NCBI RefSeq assembly: GCF_000737335.2
Contig: NZ_JMCC02000001.1
Location: forward strand, 124,001 to 188,000
DNA from: Enhygromyxa salina
GTDB lineage: Bacteria > Myxococcota_A > Polyangia > Nannocystales > Nannocystaceae
DNA length: 64,000 bases
Direction of reading: 5' to 3'
The notes beneath the pieces are model-generated. The model saw only the letters and a program-made list of their open reading frames with translations. It ran no database searches and was not told the DNA's origin. The position numbers were made by a program, and so were the translations under genes. Position 1 is the stretch's first letter. Every line of letters begins with the position of its first letter. This document shows, one piece after another, positions 16,881 to 25,474 of this stretch.

Positions 16881-18208
16881 CCCGGACTCCGAGCCTCGCG
16901 CAGCGCCTCGAGGAATAGCTCGTCGGCTCGAACGCCGGGGTGGACATCCCACCATTCTATTCCGTCATAAGGCAAGATACATGAGTTCTTCAGCATCCGT
17001 CGATCCTGATCGGTGTCGAGGATTCGATGGGACTTATGGATCTCGACCGCACGTGCGAAGTCACTGGGTCGCAGCGTCGATGTGCGGCGACCACCCAACC
17101 AACGCCCAGCGTTCTCGATATCGGTGACCTCGACCTTGTCGGGCTCGACGTTTTCGACCGCCCGCCGCGCGATCATCATTATATCCCCGATGTGCCCGCC
17201 GGACCAATGGGCCAACGCGTGGATGCAAGCCGAAGGGTCGGTGAATACGGCGTCCAGCGCCATGCGGTGCTGCAACAGTTGTGCGATGGCGTTGGCAGCC
17301 TCTGGGCGGACGATGTCGGGCGCGTCGCCAGGAAAGCGGACGGGCAGCACCGGCATGTTGATGCACGTGAACGCTCGGCTCGCGGGGGTTGTATACGGCG
17401 AGTATTCGCAGCTCGGGTTGAAGAACAGCAGCGCGTTAGTCCGCAGCTGACGAAATTCCGGAGCTCGTGCGAGCAGCGCTCCATCCACCAGCGCCGGGTT
17501 CATCTTTTCGAGGTCGTCGAACACGACGCAGAGCTTAGACCTGCGAGGCGCGAGCGCTTTGTGAACCGCATCGAGCAGCAGGTTCAACCGTCGGACCAAC
17601 GCGGCCGGGTCCCGTTCGGTCCGCCGTCGGATCTCGCGACGGTACTCGTTGTCGGACTTCAACGCGGCGGTCACCTTGGCCGCAAACGCAGCGAGAAACG
17701 GAACCGATACCCCAGCGTCGGCGGAGACCTCGAGACTGCCGAGGATCTGCTCGCTGTGTGTCGCAATCAGGATCTCGTCGGCAAACCAGCCCCGGACGGC
17801 CTCGAGATGCTCGCCCGCGACTTCTAGCTGGAGGCCGCCGAGTTCACGAATGATCGCTTCGGCGACGACCAGCATCAGATCGGAGAATACGAAGTCACCT
17901 TGATCAAATGCCTCGAGCGAACGGATGTAGACCGGCGTGAGTCCGTCGCGGGCGAGCTCGGCCAGCGCGCTGCGTGCGAGCGTCGTCTTTCCCACGCCCG
18001 CATGCCCCATGAGTCCGACGTGAACAAACTCGGGGCGCCCGGCGCCAGACGACAGGTGCTTCTTCAGTTTGTGCGCGACCCCGTAGTGCTCGCGCGGCAC
18101 CAGGCGCTCGAGATCGGCAAACCATGGATCGCCTGGGCGCACGACCGCGAAGGGATCCAGCGTCCAGTACGCCTCCGACGCGTTCCTCGCCTGAATGAGC
18201 CGGCTCAT
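16877..18208 (-). CDS. P-loop NTPase (STAND/AAA-like)
   Basis: 443 residues. Walker A is GHAGVGKTT (68-76); Walker B is LCVVFDDLEK (226-235). The middle holds a helical stretch (110-220) and the C-terminal half a winged-helix-like/lid region (HWSGGHIGDIMMIARRAVE). No membrane segment. It is the promoter-proximal gene of a two-gene operon and its TGA overlaps the ATG of the sigma fusion (ATGA), so both are made in fixed ratio. The layout suits a signal-sensing ATPase that acts through the fusion partner. A conflict (defence) role is possible but is inference. Two 11-bp direct repeats sit just upstream. Confidence 0.8.
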   Translation of the reverse strand: MSRLIQARNASEAYWTLDPFAVVRPGDPWFADLERLVPREHYGVAHKLKKHLSSGAGRPEFVHVGLMGHAGVGKTTLARSALAELARDGLTPVYIRSLEAFDQGDFVFSDLMLVVAEAIIRELGGLQLEVAGEHLEAVRGWFADEILIATHSEQILGSLEVSADAGVSVPFLAAFAAKVTAALKSDNEYRREIRRRTERDPAALVRRLNLLLDAVHKALAPRRSKLCVVFDDLEKMNPALVDGALLARAPEFRQLRTNALLFFNPSCEYSPYTTPASRAFTCINMPVLPVRFPGDAPDIVRPEAANAIAQLLQHRMALDAVFTDPSACIHALAHWSGGHIGDIMMIARRAVENVEPDKVEVTDIENAGRWLGGRRTSTLRPSDFARAVEIHKSHRILDTDQDRRMLKNSCILPYDGIEWWDVHPGVRADELFLEALREARSPG

Positions 18209-18221
18209 GCGACACCAGTCT

Positions 18222-18261
18222 ACCCCTGTTCGCTTCTGTGGCCGAGGAGCACCCCTGTTCG
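18222..18261. promoter_or_regulatory. 11-bp direct repeat upstream of the ATPase-sigma operon
   Basis: ACCCCTGTTCG occurs exactly at 18222-18232 and 18251-18261 (minus strand CGAACAGGGGT), 29 bp apart, 14-53 bp ahead of the ATPase start codon. Same-face spacing near three helical turns suggests an operator or activator site. The remainder of 18209-18454 shows no gene. Confidence 0.45.
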
Positions 18262-18454
18262 GGCGTGGGGCGCCATGCGCGCTGGCGACGTGAACCGTTC
18301 TGACGTTGCACTCCAGCGAGCGGGGCGCCCGCAGACGCCGCGGGGCTGACGAGCTCTCAGCCGCAGCGCCCGCTCAGGTTTTGGTGGCCAACACCGACAA
18401 GAACTAGATCTGTGGCCGGGTGCTACTGGCGAGGAGCCCGCGGCGCAAACCTGG

Positions 18455-19156
18455 GTGCGATTCTCGTGCAGAGTCACCGCGGAAGGTCCCGGCGTTGGCA
18501 GTTCGAGGATCTCGCCTCGGCGTCTGCCCCAAGACGGTTTGAGCTGTGTTCGCCGGGTGCTCGCGGCTCTGCTCGATCCCGAGACTGGCATCGAGCTGAT
18601 CGAACCGGCCCCGGGCAATCCGCAGCACGGACGCGTCGAGCTGCCGAACGCGGGATGCTCGATCATCCCGCCGCCGGGCTTTGTGTTCGTCTCGCGCGAG
18701 GTCATGCCAATGGCACCGAGCCTTGCCAGCTTTGTGCGGGTGGGTATCGAGCCCGAGCCCGACGCGATGGTCGATGTTTGGCGGGTCGACGAGTCCGTCC
18801 AAGATGCCGGGCAGCTGCGGGCCTTCGCCGACCAGACGGCGCGCGGGTGGGCCAACGAAGGGGCGCAGGACGTCGAGGTCGAGAGCCGGGCCCTCGCGGA
18901 CGCGCCCCATGCAGCGGCGGTGCGCTGCGAGATCAGCTTCACCGTTCAGGGGCGTTCGCGTCGCTGCCTCTGTTGCTGGTTCATCGCGGCAGACAACGCG
19001 GTGACCCGCATCGCTGTGTCGTTTCCTGGGCAGGTGCCATTCGTAGAGTGGGAGTCGCTCCTGAGCGCCGTCGTGAACTCGTGGCAGCCGCTGAAGCCGA
19101 CGGAGCCCGAGCCCTCCGCGCGCGGGCCCTGGTGGCGGCGGTTGGTGTCCCGCTGA
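18455..19156 (+). CDS. Hypothetical protein, DcrB/DUF1795-like fold suspected
   Basis: 233 residues from GTG 18455, but the first 40 (Arg/Pro/Ser-rich) may be untranslated; the domain begins around LLDPETGIELIEP. The order of strands (GCSIIPPPGFVFVSRE, MVDVWRV, AVRCEISFTVQGRSRR, CCWFIAADNAVTRIAVSFP) resembles small stress or secretion-associated proteins of the DcrB/DUF1795 type. No signal peptide seen. Convergent with the beta-propeller gene, 18 bp apart. Family call is weak. Confidence 0.55.
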   Translation: MRFSCRVTAEGPGVGSSRISPRRLPQDGLSCVRRVLAALLDPETGIELIEPAPGNPQHGRVELPNAGCSIIPPPGFVFVSREVMPMAPSLASFVRVGIEPEPDAMVDVWRVDESVQDAGQLRAFADQTARGWANEGAQDVEVESRALADAPHAAAVRCEISFTVQGRSRRCLCCWFIAADNAVTRIAVSFPGQVPFVEWESLLSAVVNSWQPLKPTEPEPSARGPWWRRLVSR

Positions 19157-19174
19157 GCCGCGGGCGTGCCCAGT

Positions 19175-20275
19175 TCACGGTGACGCGGACGGGAGTCGGC
19201 GCCAGGCAGGATCGGTATCGGACCACGCGGGATCGCCCGATTCAGGCCCCGGACTCGGGGGTCCATCGATCAGCTCGACCCGGAGTCGCGTGAACTCGCC
19301 AAGCTCACCGCGCGTGTTTTGGACAACCGCGAGCGCGTTCGCATCGGGAGACCACGCGACCCACTTCGCACCCTCAAACCCGCGGCCCGAGCTGAGTCCG
19401 ACCCCGTAGTCCGAGGGCGAGACCGCGTCGAAGTGCCAGTACGAATATGCGAATCGACCACCCAGGGGCGACCACTCGATCGAGCGCACTCCATACGCAG
19501 GACTCGAGGCCTCGCGGAAGTTGGCGCCATTTGGGTCGACTCGATAGATCGCGCTGTACACATCTTCGGCGCTGCGCCCAGCCGAGATAAAGGCGATCGT
19601 CGAGCCGTCGGGCGACCACTTGGGGCCCGTGTCCGAGGGCAGCGAGGAGGCGTTGGGTGGGTCGGGATCGATGCGCACAGCCTCGCCGGTCTGGGCATCG
19701 ACGACATACAGCGCGCTGTTCGAGTCGTGCTCCGGCCACAGTCCCGCGACCACCAGCCGCGCGCCGTCGGGGGCCCACGAGAACGACGTGACGTGACCTG
19801 TCCCGACGCGCCGCTCGGCTTGGGTCTCGACGTCGATGATCCGCAGCTCGTTCCCGTCCGCCTGCCTGCGCAAAAACCCGAGCTCGAGCCCGACCGGTGA
19901 CCACGCTGGGCTCGCGCCTTGGGTGAGCGCTCGCGCCTCGCCGACCTCGGGATCGAACAGCTGGATCTGCTCGAGATCGTCGTCGTCGAGCCGCCGCCAG
20001 TAGGCCAACAGCCGGCCGTTGGGCGACCAACAAAGACCGCCGATCTGGGCGCCGACCGGCTCAGGAGGCAGCAGCGCCACATCGCGTGATCCTGGTGTGA
20101 ACCCGCGCAATTGCTGCTGGAGCTCGCCGTCGTAGTGCGTGCGAACGAACGCGATCTCGACATTGGCGGGATCGATGATCGCGTCTGGGCCACAGCCGAT
20201 CAGCGCCAACACCAGGCCCGCGTGTGAACTTATTCGCAAGTGGGCACCTGCACGATCCGATCTTGCGCGACGCAC
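19175..20275 (-). CDS. TolB/PD40-type beta-propeller lipoprotein
   Basis: About 366 residues from GTG 20275 (TTG at 20239 also possible); the longer open frame to 20545 is Arg-rich and not coding-like. Signal peptide ends at LALIGC. The mature part has six or seven PD40/WD40-like blades with the recurring S-W-x-P-D/N-G core: CWSPNGRLLAYWR, AWSPVGLELGFLR, SWAPDGARLVVAG, KWSPDGSTIAFIS, EWSPLGGRFAYSY and AWSPDANALAVVQ. It begins 65 bp after the redoxin lipoprotein and may be co-transcribed. Likely a periplasmic binding scaffold. Confidence 0.75.
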   Translation of the reverse strand: MRRARSDRAGAHLRISSHAGLVLALIGCGPDAIIDPANVEIAFVRTHYDGELQQQLRGFTPGSRDVALLPPEPVGAQIGGLCWSPNGRLLAYWRRLDDDDLEQIQLFDPEVGEARALTQGASPAWSPVGLELGFLRRQADGNELRIIDVETQAERRVGTGHVTSFSWAPDGARLVVAGLWPEHDSNSALYVVDAQTGEAVRIDPDPPNASSLPSDTGPKWSPDGSTIAFISAGRSAEDVYSAIYRVDPNGANFREASSPAYGVRSIEWSPLGGRFAYSYWHFDAVSPSDYGVGLSSGRGFEGAKWVAWSPDANALAVVQNTRGELGEFTRLRVELIDGPPSPGPESGDPAWSDTDPAWRRLPSASP

Positions 20276-20340
20276 CGCGCCGTGAGGCCGATCGTCCCGC
20301 GCCCGGCAAGCTCCCGCGGGCGCTGGACCACCTCGTGGGC

Positions 20341-21087
20341 TCAGGGTGGGCCCGGAATCACGAGCTCGATCTCTTGAATCGTAGGCTCGCCCATCTTCGC
20401 GATCTTCATCTTTGGCCCAATGAGGATCGTGCCCGGCAGCGAGATGCTGAACGAGCCGCCGCCTTGGTCGACACCAAAGGGGTACCACACGTCCTGCAAG
20501 TCGCTGCGCACGACGAGGCCCTTGTGGTTGTAGTTGTTGGTCCACGCCTGCACGTCAGCCAATGTGGCAGGAGAGCCATCGGCCCCCTCGCTGACGTAGG
20601 TCAGCGTCATCAGGCCTTGGGAATCGTAAGTGTCAAACAGACCCGCGACCGCGGGTGCCAGCGCCTGGCAAGAGCCTCACCAGAGGGCTACGTATTCGAA
20701 ATATATAGCTTCATGGCAAAAGTCGTAGAGGCGAACGTTCTCACCAAACTGATCCTGAAGGGTCCAATCGGGCATGATCGTGCCCGCGTAGATGCCACCG
20801 GGTGACCAGCCGTTTGGAACGATGTCGTCTTGGCAGCAGCCGATGTCCCAGCCGCCCATGTAGGGGCTGGGGACGTTGCAGCCGACCGGCTCGCTGGTCT
20901 CGCCCGTATCGCCATCGCCGTCGCCCGGGTCGCCATCGCCGTCGCCCGTGTCGGCATCGCCATCGCCGGTCGTGTCATCGGCCACACCGTCGAGCGACCC
21001 GCCGTTGCCGTCATCCGATTCGCAGCCGATGAGCGTGAGCGATGCAGACAAACCGATCAGAGCCACGGAAGAAAATGTACGGCGCAT
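20341..21087 (-). CDS. Thioredoxin-like redoxin lipoprotein, probable selenoprotein (in-frame TGA = Sec137)
   Basis: 248 residues if TGA 20679-20677 is read as selenocysteine. Signal peptide with lipobox LIGC (Cys 22), Gly-Asp linker, then a TlpA/redoxin domain: 'GTIMPDWTLQDQFGENVRL', 'FEYVALW', then U137-G-S-C140, helix, and the conserved cis-Pro loop ISLPGT (P218). The TGA falls exactly where the first Cys of a W-C-x-x-C active site belongs. Both sides stay open in one frame (136 codons before, 111 after) and the downstream half is clearly the second half of the fold. A SECIS-like hairpin follows. If not Sec, it is a pseudogene with a nonsense mutation at its most critical codon. Expected role: membrane-anchored thiol/disulfide exchange outside the cytoplasm. 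Confidence 0.72.
20641..20670 (-). promoter_or_regulatory. SECIS-like hairpins just after the TGA
   Basis: On the coding strand the bases after TGA form TGCCAG-GCG-CTGGCA (20670-20656) and then ACCCGC-GGTC-GCGGGT (20656-20641), a perfect 6-bp stem with a GGUC loop starting 26 nt after the UGA. Bacterial SECIS elements lie within the coding region, have their apical loop about 16-37 nt after the UGA and need a G early in the loop; the E. coli fdhF loop also contains GGU. Confidence 0.6.
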
Positions 21088-21210
21088 GACCGTCTATCGT
21101 TCCCAGAAACCGGCAAAAATAGCAACCAGAATTGTGAGAACTGCCAAAAACCCCTCGGCCGGACTGAAAAGGGCCTCACAGGCCCCGCGCGGATCTGTTA
21201 CCTCAGCCCC

Positions 21211-21684
21211 GTGCCAACCCCCACCGAAGTCATCGAGCAGTTCTACACCGCCTTCGCCAAGCAAGACGCGGAGGGGATGGTCGCTTGCTACCACCCGAAG
21301 GTGACCTTCTCGGACCCGGTGTTCGTGGGCCTCGATGCGCGCGAGGCCTGCGGGATGTGGCGGATGTTGTGCGAGCGGGCTCAGGACTTCTCGCTGGAGT
21401 TCTCAAACGTGAAGGCCGAGGGCGATCGTGGCTCGGCCCACTGGGAGGCCCACTACACGTTCTCGACGACCGGCCGGCATGTGCACAACGTGATCGACGC
21501 GGAGTTTCGCTTCGCGGATGGCAAGATCATCGAGCACCGAGACCAGTTCGACTTTCATCGCTGGTCCCGGCAGGCGCTTGGGATGCCGGGGCTGCTCTTG
21601 GGGTGGACTTCCGTGATCCGCAACAAAGTTCGGGGGCAGGCTCGCAAGGGGCTCGAGAACTATCTGCAGAAGCATTCGGGGTAG
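21211..21684 (+). CDS. SnoaL-like / NTF2-fold protein
   Basis: 157 residues, GTG start. The N-terminal helix (TPTEVIEQFYTAFAKQDAEG), then MVACYHPKVTFSDPVF, and the later HVHNVIDAEFRFADGKIIEHRDQFDFH give the canonical NTF2-like cone fold shared by SnoaL polyketide cyclases, limonene epoxide hydrolase-like and stress proteins. No signal peptide. Divergent from the redoxin gene and convergent with the LysR gene, 6 bp apart. Substrate unknown. Confidence 0.85.
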   Translation: MPTPTEVIEQFYTAFAKQDAEGMVACYHPKVTFSDPVFVGLDAREACGMWRMLCERAQDFSLEFSNVKAEGDRGSAHWEAHYTFSTTGRHVHNVIDAEFRFADGKIIEHRDQFDFHRWSRQALGMPGLLLGWTSVIRNKVRGQARKGLENYLQKHSG

Positions 21685-21690
21685 GGGCCG

Positions 21691-22587
21691 TCACGCCAGC
21701 GGCCAGCGGCGCAGCGCCTCGGCGAATTCGAAGAAGCGCTCGCGGCGAAGATCCGCGCTGCGAAACACCAAGCGAAAGTGATCGCGCAGCAGCTCGACGC
21801 TGCGCAGGAGCTGGACCAGTGAGCCGTTGGCGAGGTCGGCCCGGACCATGTACTCGGGGAGCACCGCGACGCCCTCGCCCGCGATCACGCGGCGCCGGAT
21901 CGCCTCGCCAACCCCGAGGTAGCGGTGGCTCTCGAACCGCATCGCGCCGCGCAGGCCAGGGGCGTCGCGCAGGTAGCGATACAGCGGCAGCTCGGCGTCG
22001 ACGTCGAGGAGGCGGTGGCGGTTGGCGTCGCGGCGGCGGCGAAACGGGGTGTGCTCGACCAACGAGGCAGCGGCGACGAACACGTAGTTCTCTTCGAACA
22101 GCACCTCGCCCTCGAAGCTTGGATCTGGCAGCCGCGCCGAGGTCACGACGCAGTCGAGGGTGCCGTCGCCAAGCCGCGCGAGCAGGTCGGGGCCCGAGCC
22201 GAAATACAGGTTGGCGCGCAGCTGGGGGAGCACGCGCTCGAGCTCGGGCAGCAGCGGGAGCAACCATGACAGGCCCAGCTCGAAGCGGGTCCCGACCGTG
22301 AGCGAGAGCGGGGTCCCGAGCTCGCCGCGGACGATCCTCGCGCACTCGCCCGCCTCGACCAGGATCTTGCGCGCTTGGGGCAGCAACGCCTGGCCCTCCG
22401 TGGTCAGCCGGACCGAACGGGTCGTGCGCAAGAACAACGCCGCGCCGAGCTGATCCTCGAGCTGCTTGATCCGCTGGCCAAACGCCGCAGGCGTGAGCGC
22501 GACCAGCTTGGCCGCTGCGCGAAAGTTCTCGGTCCGCGCCGCGGCCTCGAAGCAGCGCAGATTCTCGATTGATGGCAGCGCCTCCAC
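21691..22587 (-). CDS. LysR-family transcriptional regulator
   Basis: 298 residues. N-terminal winged helix-turn-helix (residues 1-65: 'LRCFEAAARTENFRAAAKLV', 'RIKQLEDQLGAALFLRT') and a periplasmic-binding-protein-like effector domain (about 90-295, with 'GEGVAVLPEYMVRADLANG'). The HTH reads TPAAFGQRIK where most relatives have T.sa.Sr.I, as in GcvA-like branches. No obvious divergent target: upstream is the 74-bp repeat array, downstream the SnoaL-like gene. Confidence 0.9.
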   Translation of the reverse strand: MEALPSIENLRCFEAAARTENFRAAAKLVALTPAAFGQRIKQLEDQLGAALFLRTTRSVRLTTEGQALLPQARKILVEAGECARIVRGELGTPLSLTVGTRFELGLSWLLPLLPELERVLPQLRANLYFGSGPDLLARLGDGTLDCVVTSARLPDPSFEGEVLFEENYVFVAAASLVEHTPFRRRRDANRHRLLDVDAELPLYRYLRDAPGLRGAMRFESHRYLGVGEAIRRRVIAGEGVAVLPEYMVRADLANGSLVQLLRSVELLRDHFRLVFRSADLRRERFFEFAEALRRWPLA

Positions 22588-22647
22588 GCGATCAATTATG
22601 AAGCGTAGCCTTACGCAACGGAACCGATTATTCCGTTAGCGAAGTTT

Positions 22648-22868
22648 GCTGCCATGGTGAGGCAGTCTCCGAAGGCGTTCGCAAGCGGGCGAGAAGCCCT
22701 CGCCCGAGCTGAAAACAGTTCGCTGCCATGGTGAGGCAGTCTCCGAAGGCGTTCGCAAGCGGGCGAGAAGCCCTCGCCCGAGCTGAAAACAGTTCGCTGC
22801 CATGGTGAGGCAGTCTCCGAAGGCGTTCGCAAGCGGGCGAGAAGCCCTCGCCCGAGCTGATCACAGTC
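22648..22868. repeat. Three tandem 74-bp repeats with an inverted repeat core
   Basis: Units begin at 22648, 22722 and 22796, nearly identical. Each holds CGGGCGAG-AAGCC-CTCGCCCG, an 8-bp perfect stem with a 5-nt loop. A fourth partial core (CGCAAGCGAGCGGGAGG) follows. Related copies lie at 32674-32728 (opposite orientation) and 47200-47346. REP-like, between the LysR and CDGSH genes. Confidence 0.85.
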
Positions 22869-22902
22869 GCAAGCGAGCGGGAGGATGGAACGCGGCGACG
22901 TG

Positions 22903-23577
22903 CTACTCGGCGACGAAGCCAGCGGCCTTGTGCGAGCCGTCGCAAAACGGCTTGTTGTTCGAGGCCCCGCAGCGGCACAGCGCGTGCCGGGTGCCCCGCC
23001 AGGCCACGCGCCCGGCCCCGGTGACGATCGTGAAGCTGCCGTTGACGAGCAGCGGGCCGTTGGGGACGCGCTTGACCTCGAGCGGACCGCCCTCGGTGAT
23101 CGAGGCGTCACCCGTGGAGCCGACGGCGCCCGCGTCGTGAAAGGGCTCGACCCCGTCGCTGGCCGCACGGTGGCTGTTGTCGCAAAACGGCTTGTTGGCC
23201 GAGCGACCGCAGCGGCACAGGGCGGCGCGGAACCGGACGCCGCCCATGTCCTGCGCGGCGCCGGCGATCTGCAGATCGCCGGTGAAGTACAGCGGCCCAT
23301 CGTTGGAGACGACGACTTGGTTTCGCGCGGGGGCGCGCTCGACCTCGCCGCCGTCCTTGCGCAGGTAGGTCAGCGCGCCGGTTGGGCAGCGCTCGCACAC
23401 CTCGGCGACCTCGGCGGCCGAGCCGGCGACGTTGGGATCACACCAAGGATCGCGGCCACCCGTGAACAGCGGACCGTCGGCGCGCCCGCACTCACCCACG
23501 TGAATGCACAGCCGCTTGTCCCAGCTGACATCAACGTGGTCACCCGGGTACTCGAAAATATTCGACTTGTCCGACAT
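22903..23577 (-). CDS. Fer4_19 + two CDGSH domains iron-sulfur protein
   Basis: 224 residues from ATG 23577. Residues 15-72 form a divergent ferredoxin-like domain (C24, C30, C61, C64; the last pair in CERCPTGAL). Two CDGSH [2Fe-2S] motifs follow: C121-RC...KPFCDNSH136 and C201-RC...KPFCDGSH216, each with the 3-Cys/1-His ligand set of mitoNEET-like proteins. Likely cytosolic electron or cluster transfer. It is 27 bp downstream of cobA-hemD on the same strand, so a link to siroheme (an FeS partner) is possible. Confidence 0.88.
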   Translation of the reverse strand: MSDKSNIFEYPGDHVDVSWDKRLCIHVGECGRADGPLFTGGRDPWCDPNVAGSAAEVAEVCERCPTGALTYLRKDGGEVERAPARNQVVVSNDGPLYFTGDLQIAGAAQDMGGVRFRAALCRCGRSANKPFCDNSHRAASDGVEPFHDAGAVGSTGDASITEGGPLEVKRVPNGPLLVNGSFTIVTGAGRVAWRGTRHALCRCGASNNKPFCDGSHKAAGFVAE

Positions 23578-23604
23578 GGACGCAGCATACCTCAATCGCC
23601 CGAC

Positions 23605-25308
23605 TCAATCGTCGCTGGGTTCGGGGTTGGCACGCGCGAGCGTGGCCACGACGGCGTCGCGCAGGCCGGCTTCGGTCTGCTGCTCGGCGACGGCGTCGAC
23701 CCGGATCCCGAGGGCTTCGATCGCGTCGGCGGTCACGGGCCCGATCGCGATGACCTTGGCCCGCGCGAGGTGAGCCCGGGCCCGCGCGTTCCCGAACGCC
23801 TCGCCCGTGGTCTCGAGAAAGTGCCGCGCCGTGCGTCCGCTGGCGAAGCAGATCGCGTCGTAGCCCTCGCCGCCCTCGTCCACCGGCTGCAGCGAGGCGA
23901 GCAGCAGGTTGGGCACGGTCGGGCGCACGGTCTGGTAGCCGACGACTAGCTCGAGCTGTCCGCCGGCCTTGGCGATCGCCTGACCGAGCAGCTCGCGGCC
24001 CTCGTCGGCGCGGATCTGCAGCCACGCGCGGCCGAGCGCGCCGTGGTCTCGCAGCGCGTTGATCAGGCCCTCGGCGCGGGCGCGGGCGGGCACGATGTCG
24101 GGGCGAAGGCCTCGCTCGATCAGGCGCTCGGCCGTTCCGGTGCCGATCGCGGCGACCAGCTTGCCGGCGAAGATCCGCACGTCGAGCTGCGCGCGGGCGA
24201 GCGCGTCGAACAGGGCCTCGACGCCGTTCGGGCTCGACACGATCACGCCCGCGAAGTCCGGTCCCGCGCCGTCTTGCGTGGCGCCGCGGGGCGCGAACGA
24301 TTGCAGCGCCCGATCGAGGGCGGCCTGCTGCTCGGCGGGGGCCGGCCCGAAGTCCAAGCAAGGAAACACGACCGCGTCGGCGCCCTCGGCCGCGAGCAGG
24401 TTGACCAGGCCACCAGCTTGGCGCGCGGCTCGGGTCACGACCACGCGACGGCCAAACAGCGGGCGCTGCTCGAACCATTGGATCCGCTCGCGCAGCGCGA
24501 CCACGTCACCCACAACCATCACCGCGGGCGCCCGGATCGCCGCGGCCGCGATCCGATCCGCGATGTCCCCAAGCGTGCCAACTACGGTCTGTTGGATCCC
24601 GCGGGTTCCCCAGCGGACCACCGCGGCGGGCGTGCTGGGGTCGCGGCCGGCGTCGACCAGCCGCTGCGCGTTGGTCCGCGCGTTCTTGACGCTCATCATC
24701 AAGACCAAGGTCCCGGCGCTGTTGGCCAGGTGGTTCCAAGCGACGGTGAGCCCGGCCTTCTCGTAGGCTTCGTAGCCCGACACGAAGCTGACCGAGGGCG
24801 TGTGGTCGCGATGTGTGATCGGGATCCCGGCCGCCTGCGGAGCGGCGATCGGCGACGACACACCGGGCACGAACTCGAACTTCACCTGGTGCTGCGCGAG
24901 GTACTGGGCCTCCTCGGCGCCGCGACCAAACATCATGGGGTCGCCACCTTTGAGCCGCACGACGTAGCGCCCGGCCTTGGCCCGCGCGACCATGAGCAGG
25001 TTGACCTGGGCCTGATCGAGCTTCGGGGCGCCGGGCGCCACGTGCTGACCGCGGACGCGCTGCAGGACCTCGGTGTGGGAGGGGCAGTGGAGCAGCACGG
25101 CCGGGTTGACGAGGTAGTCGACGATCACCACGTCGGCCCGCGCGAGTCGGTCCCGCGCGGCCAGCGTGAGTAGCTCGGGATCCCACGGACCCGCGCCAAC
25201 CAGCGAGACGAAGCCCTCAGTCACGCGCTGCCCCGCGGGTGGGGTGTCGGACGTCGGGTTTGGGTCGAGTGGGTCGGGGTGAGCAGGGTTGGTCGGAGTG
25301 GCACTCAT
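23605..25308 (-). CDS. cobA-hemD: Uroporphyrinogen-III C-methyltransferase / uroporphyrinogen-III synthase fusion
   Basis: 567 residues. Residues about 33-285 are a SUMT: 'VSLVGAGPWDPELLTL', 'DVVIVDYLV', 'VVRLKGGDPMMFGRG' and 'PGVSSPIAAPQAAGIPITHR' are the standard S-adenosylmethionine and substrate loops. Residues about 300-565 are a HemD domain ('GVIVSSPNGVEAL', 'AAIGTGTAERLIERGLRPDIVP', 'ICFASGRTARHFLE'). Together they close hydroxymethylbilane to uroporphyrinogen III and methylate it to precorrin-2 for siroheme or cobalamin. Such fusions are known. N-terminal 28 residues are Pro/Thr/Asp-rich linker. Confidence 0.92.
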   Translation of the reverse strand: MSATPTNPAHPDPLDPNPTSDTPPAGQRVTEGFVSLVGAGPWDPELLTLAARDRLARADVVIVDYLVNPAVLLHCPSHTEVLQRVRGQHVAPGAPKLDQAQVNLLMVARAKAGRYVVRLKGGDPMMFGRGAEEAQYLAQHQVKFEFVPGVSSPIAAPQAAGIPITHRDHTPSVSFVSGYEAYEKAGLTVAWNHLANSAGTLVLMMSVKNARTNAQRLVDAGRDPSTPAAVVRWGTRGIQQTVVGTLGDIADRIAAAAIRAPAVMVVGDVVALRERIQWFEQRPLFGRRVVVTRAARQAGGLVNLLAAEGADAVVFPCLDFGPAPAEQQAALDRALQSFAPRGATQDGAGPDFAGVIVSSPNGVEALFDALARAQLDVRIFAGKLVAAIGTGTAERLIERGLRPDIVPARARAEGLINALRDHGALGRAWLQIRADEGRELLGQAIAKAGGQLELVVGYQTVRPTVPNLLLASLQPVDEGGEGYDAICFASGRTARHFLETTGEAFGNARARAHLARAKVIAIGPVTADAIEALGIRVDAVAEQQTEAGLRDAVVATLARANPEPSDD

Positions 25309-25474
25309 GCACGTTCGCGCAGGTGGGGGGAGGTGGCTCGCCTGCGCGCAGAGTAGCGGGTGTCACCCGCATTTGGATAGCGGACTGCGTGGGGCTTGTG
25401 TGCGATAGCCGGTGTACTCTGGCCCGGGCCAACTTGCAGGGTCGAGGGCAGCAACCTACGCGGAGGCGGGCAGC

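Noticed and set aside
22648..22868. CRISPR array
   Set aside because: The repeats are directly tandem (74-bp period) without unique spacers, and no cas genes are near.
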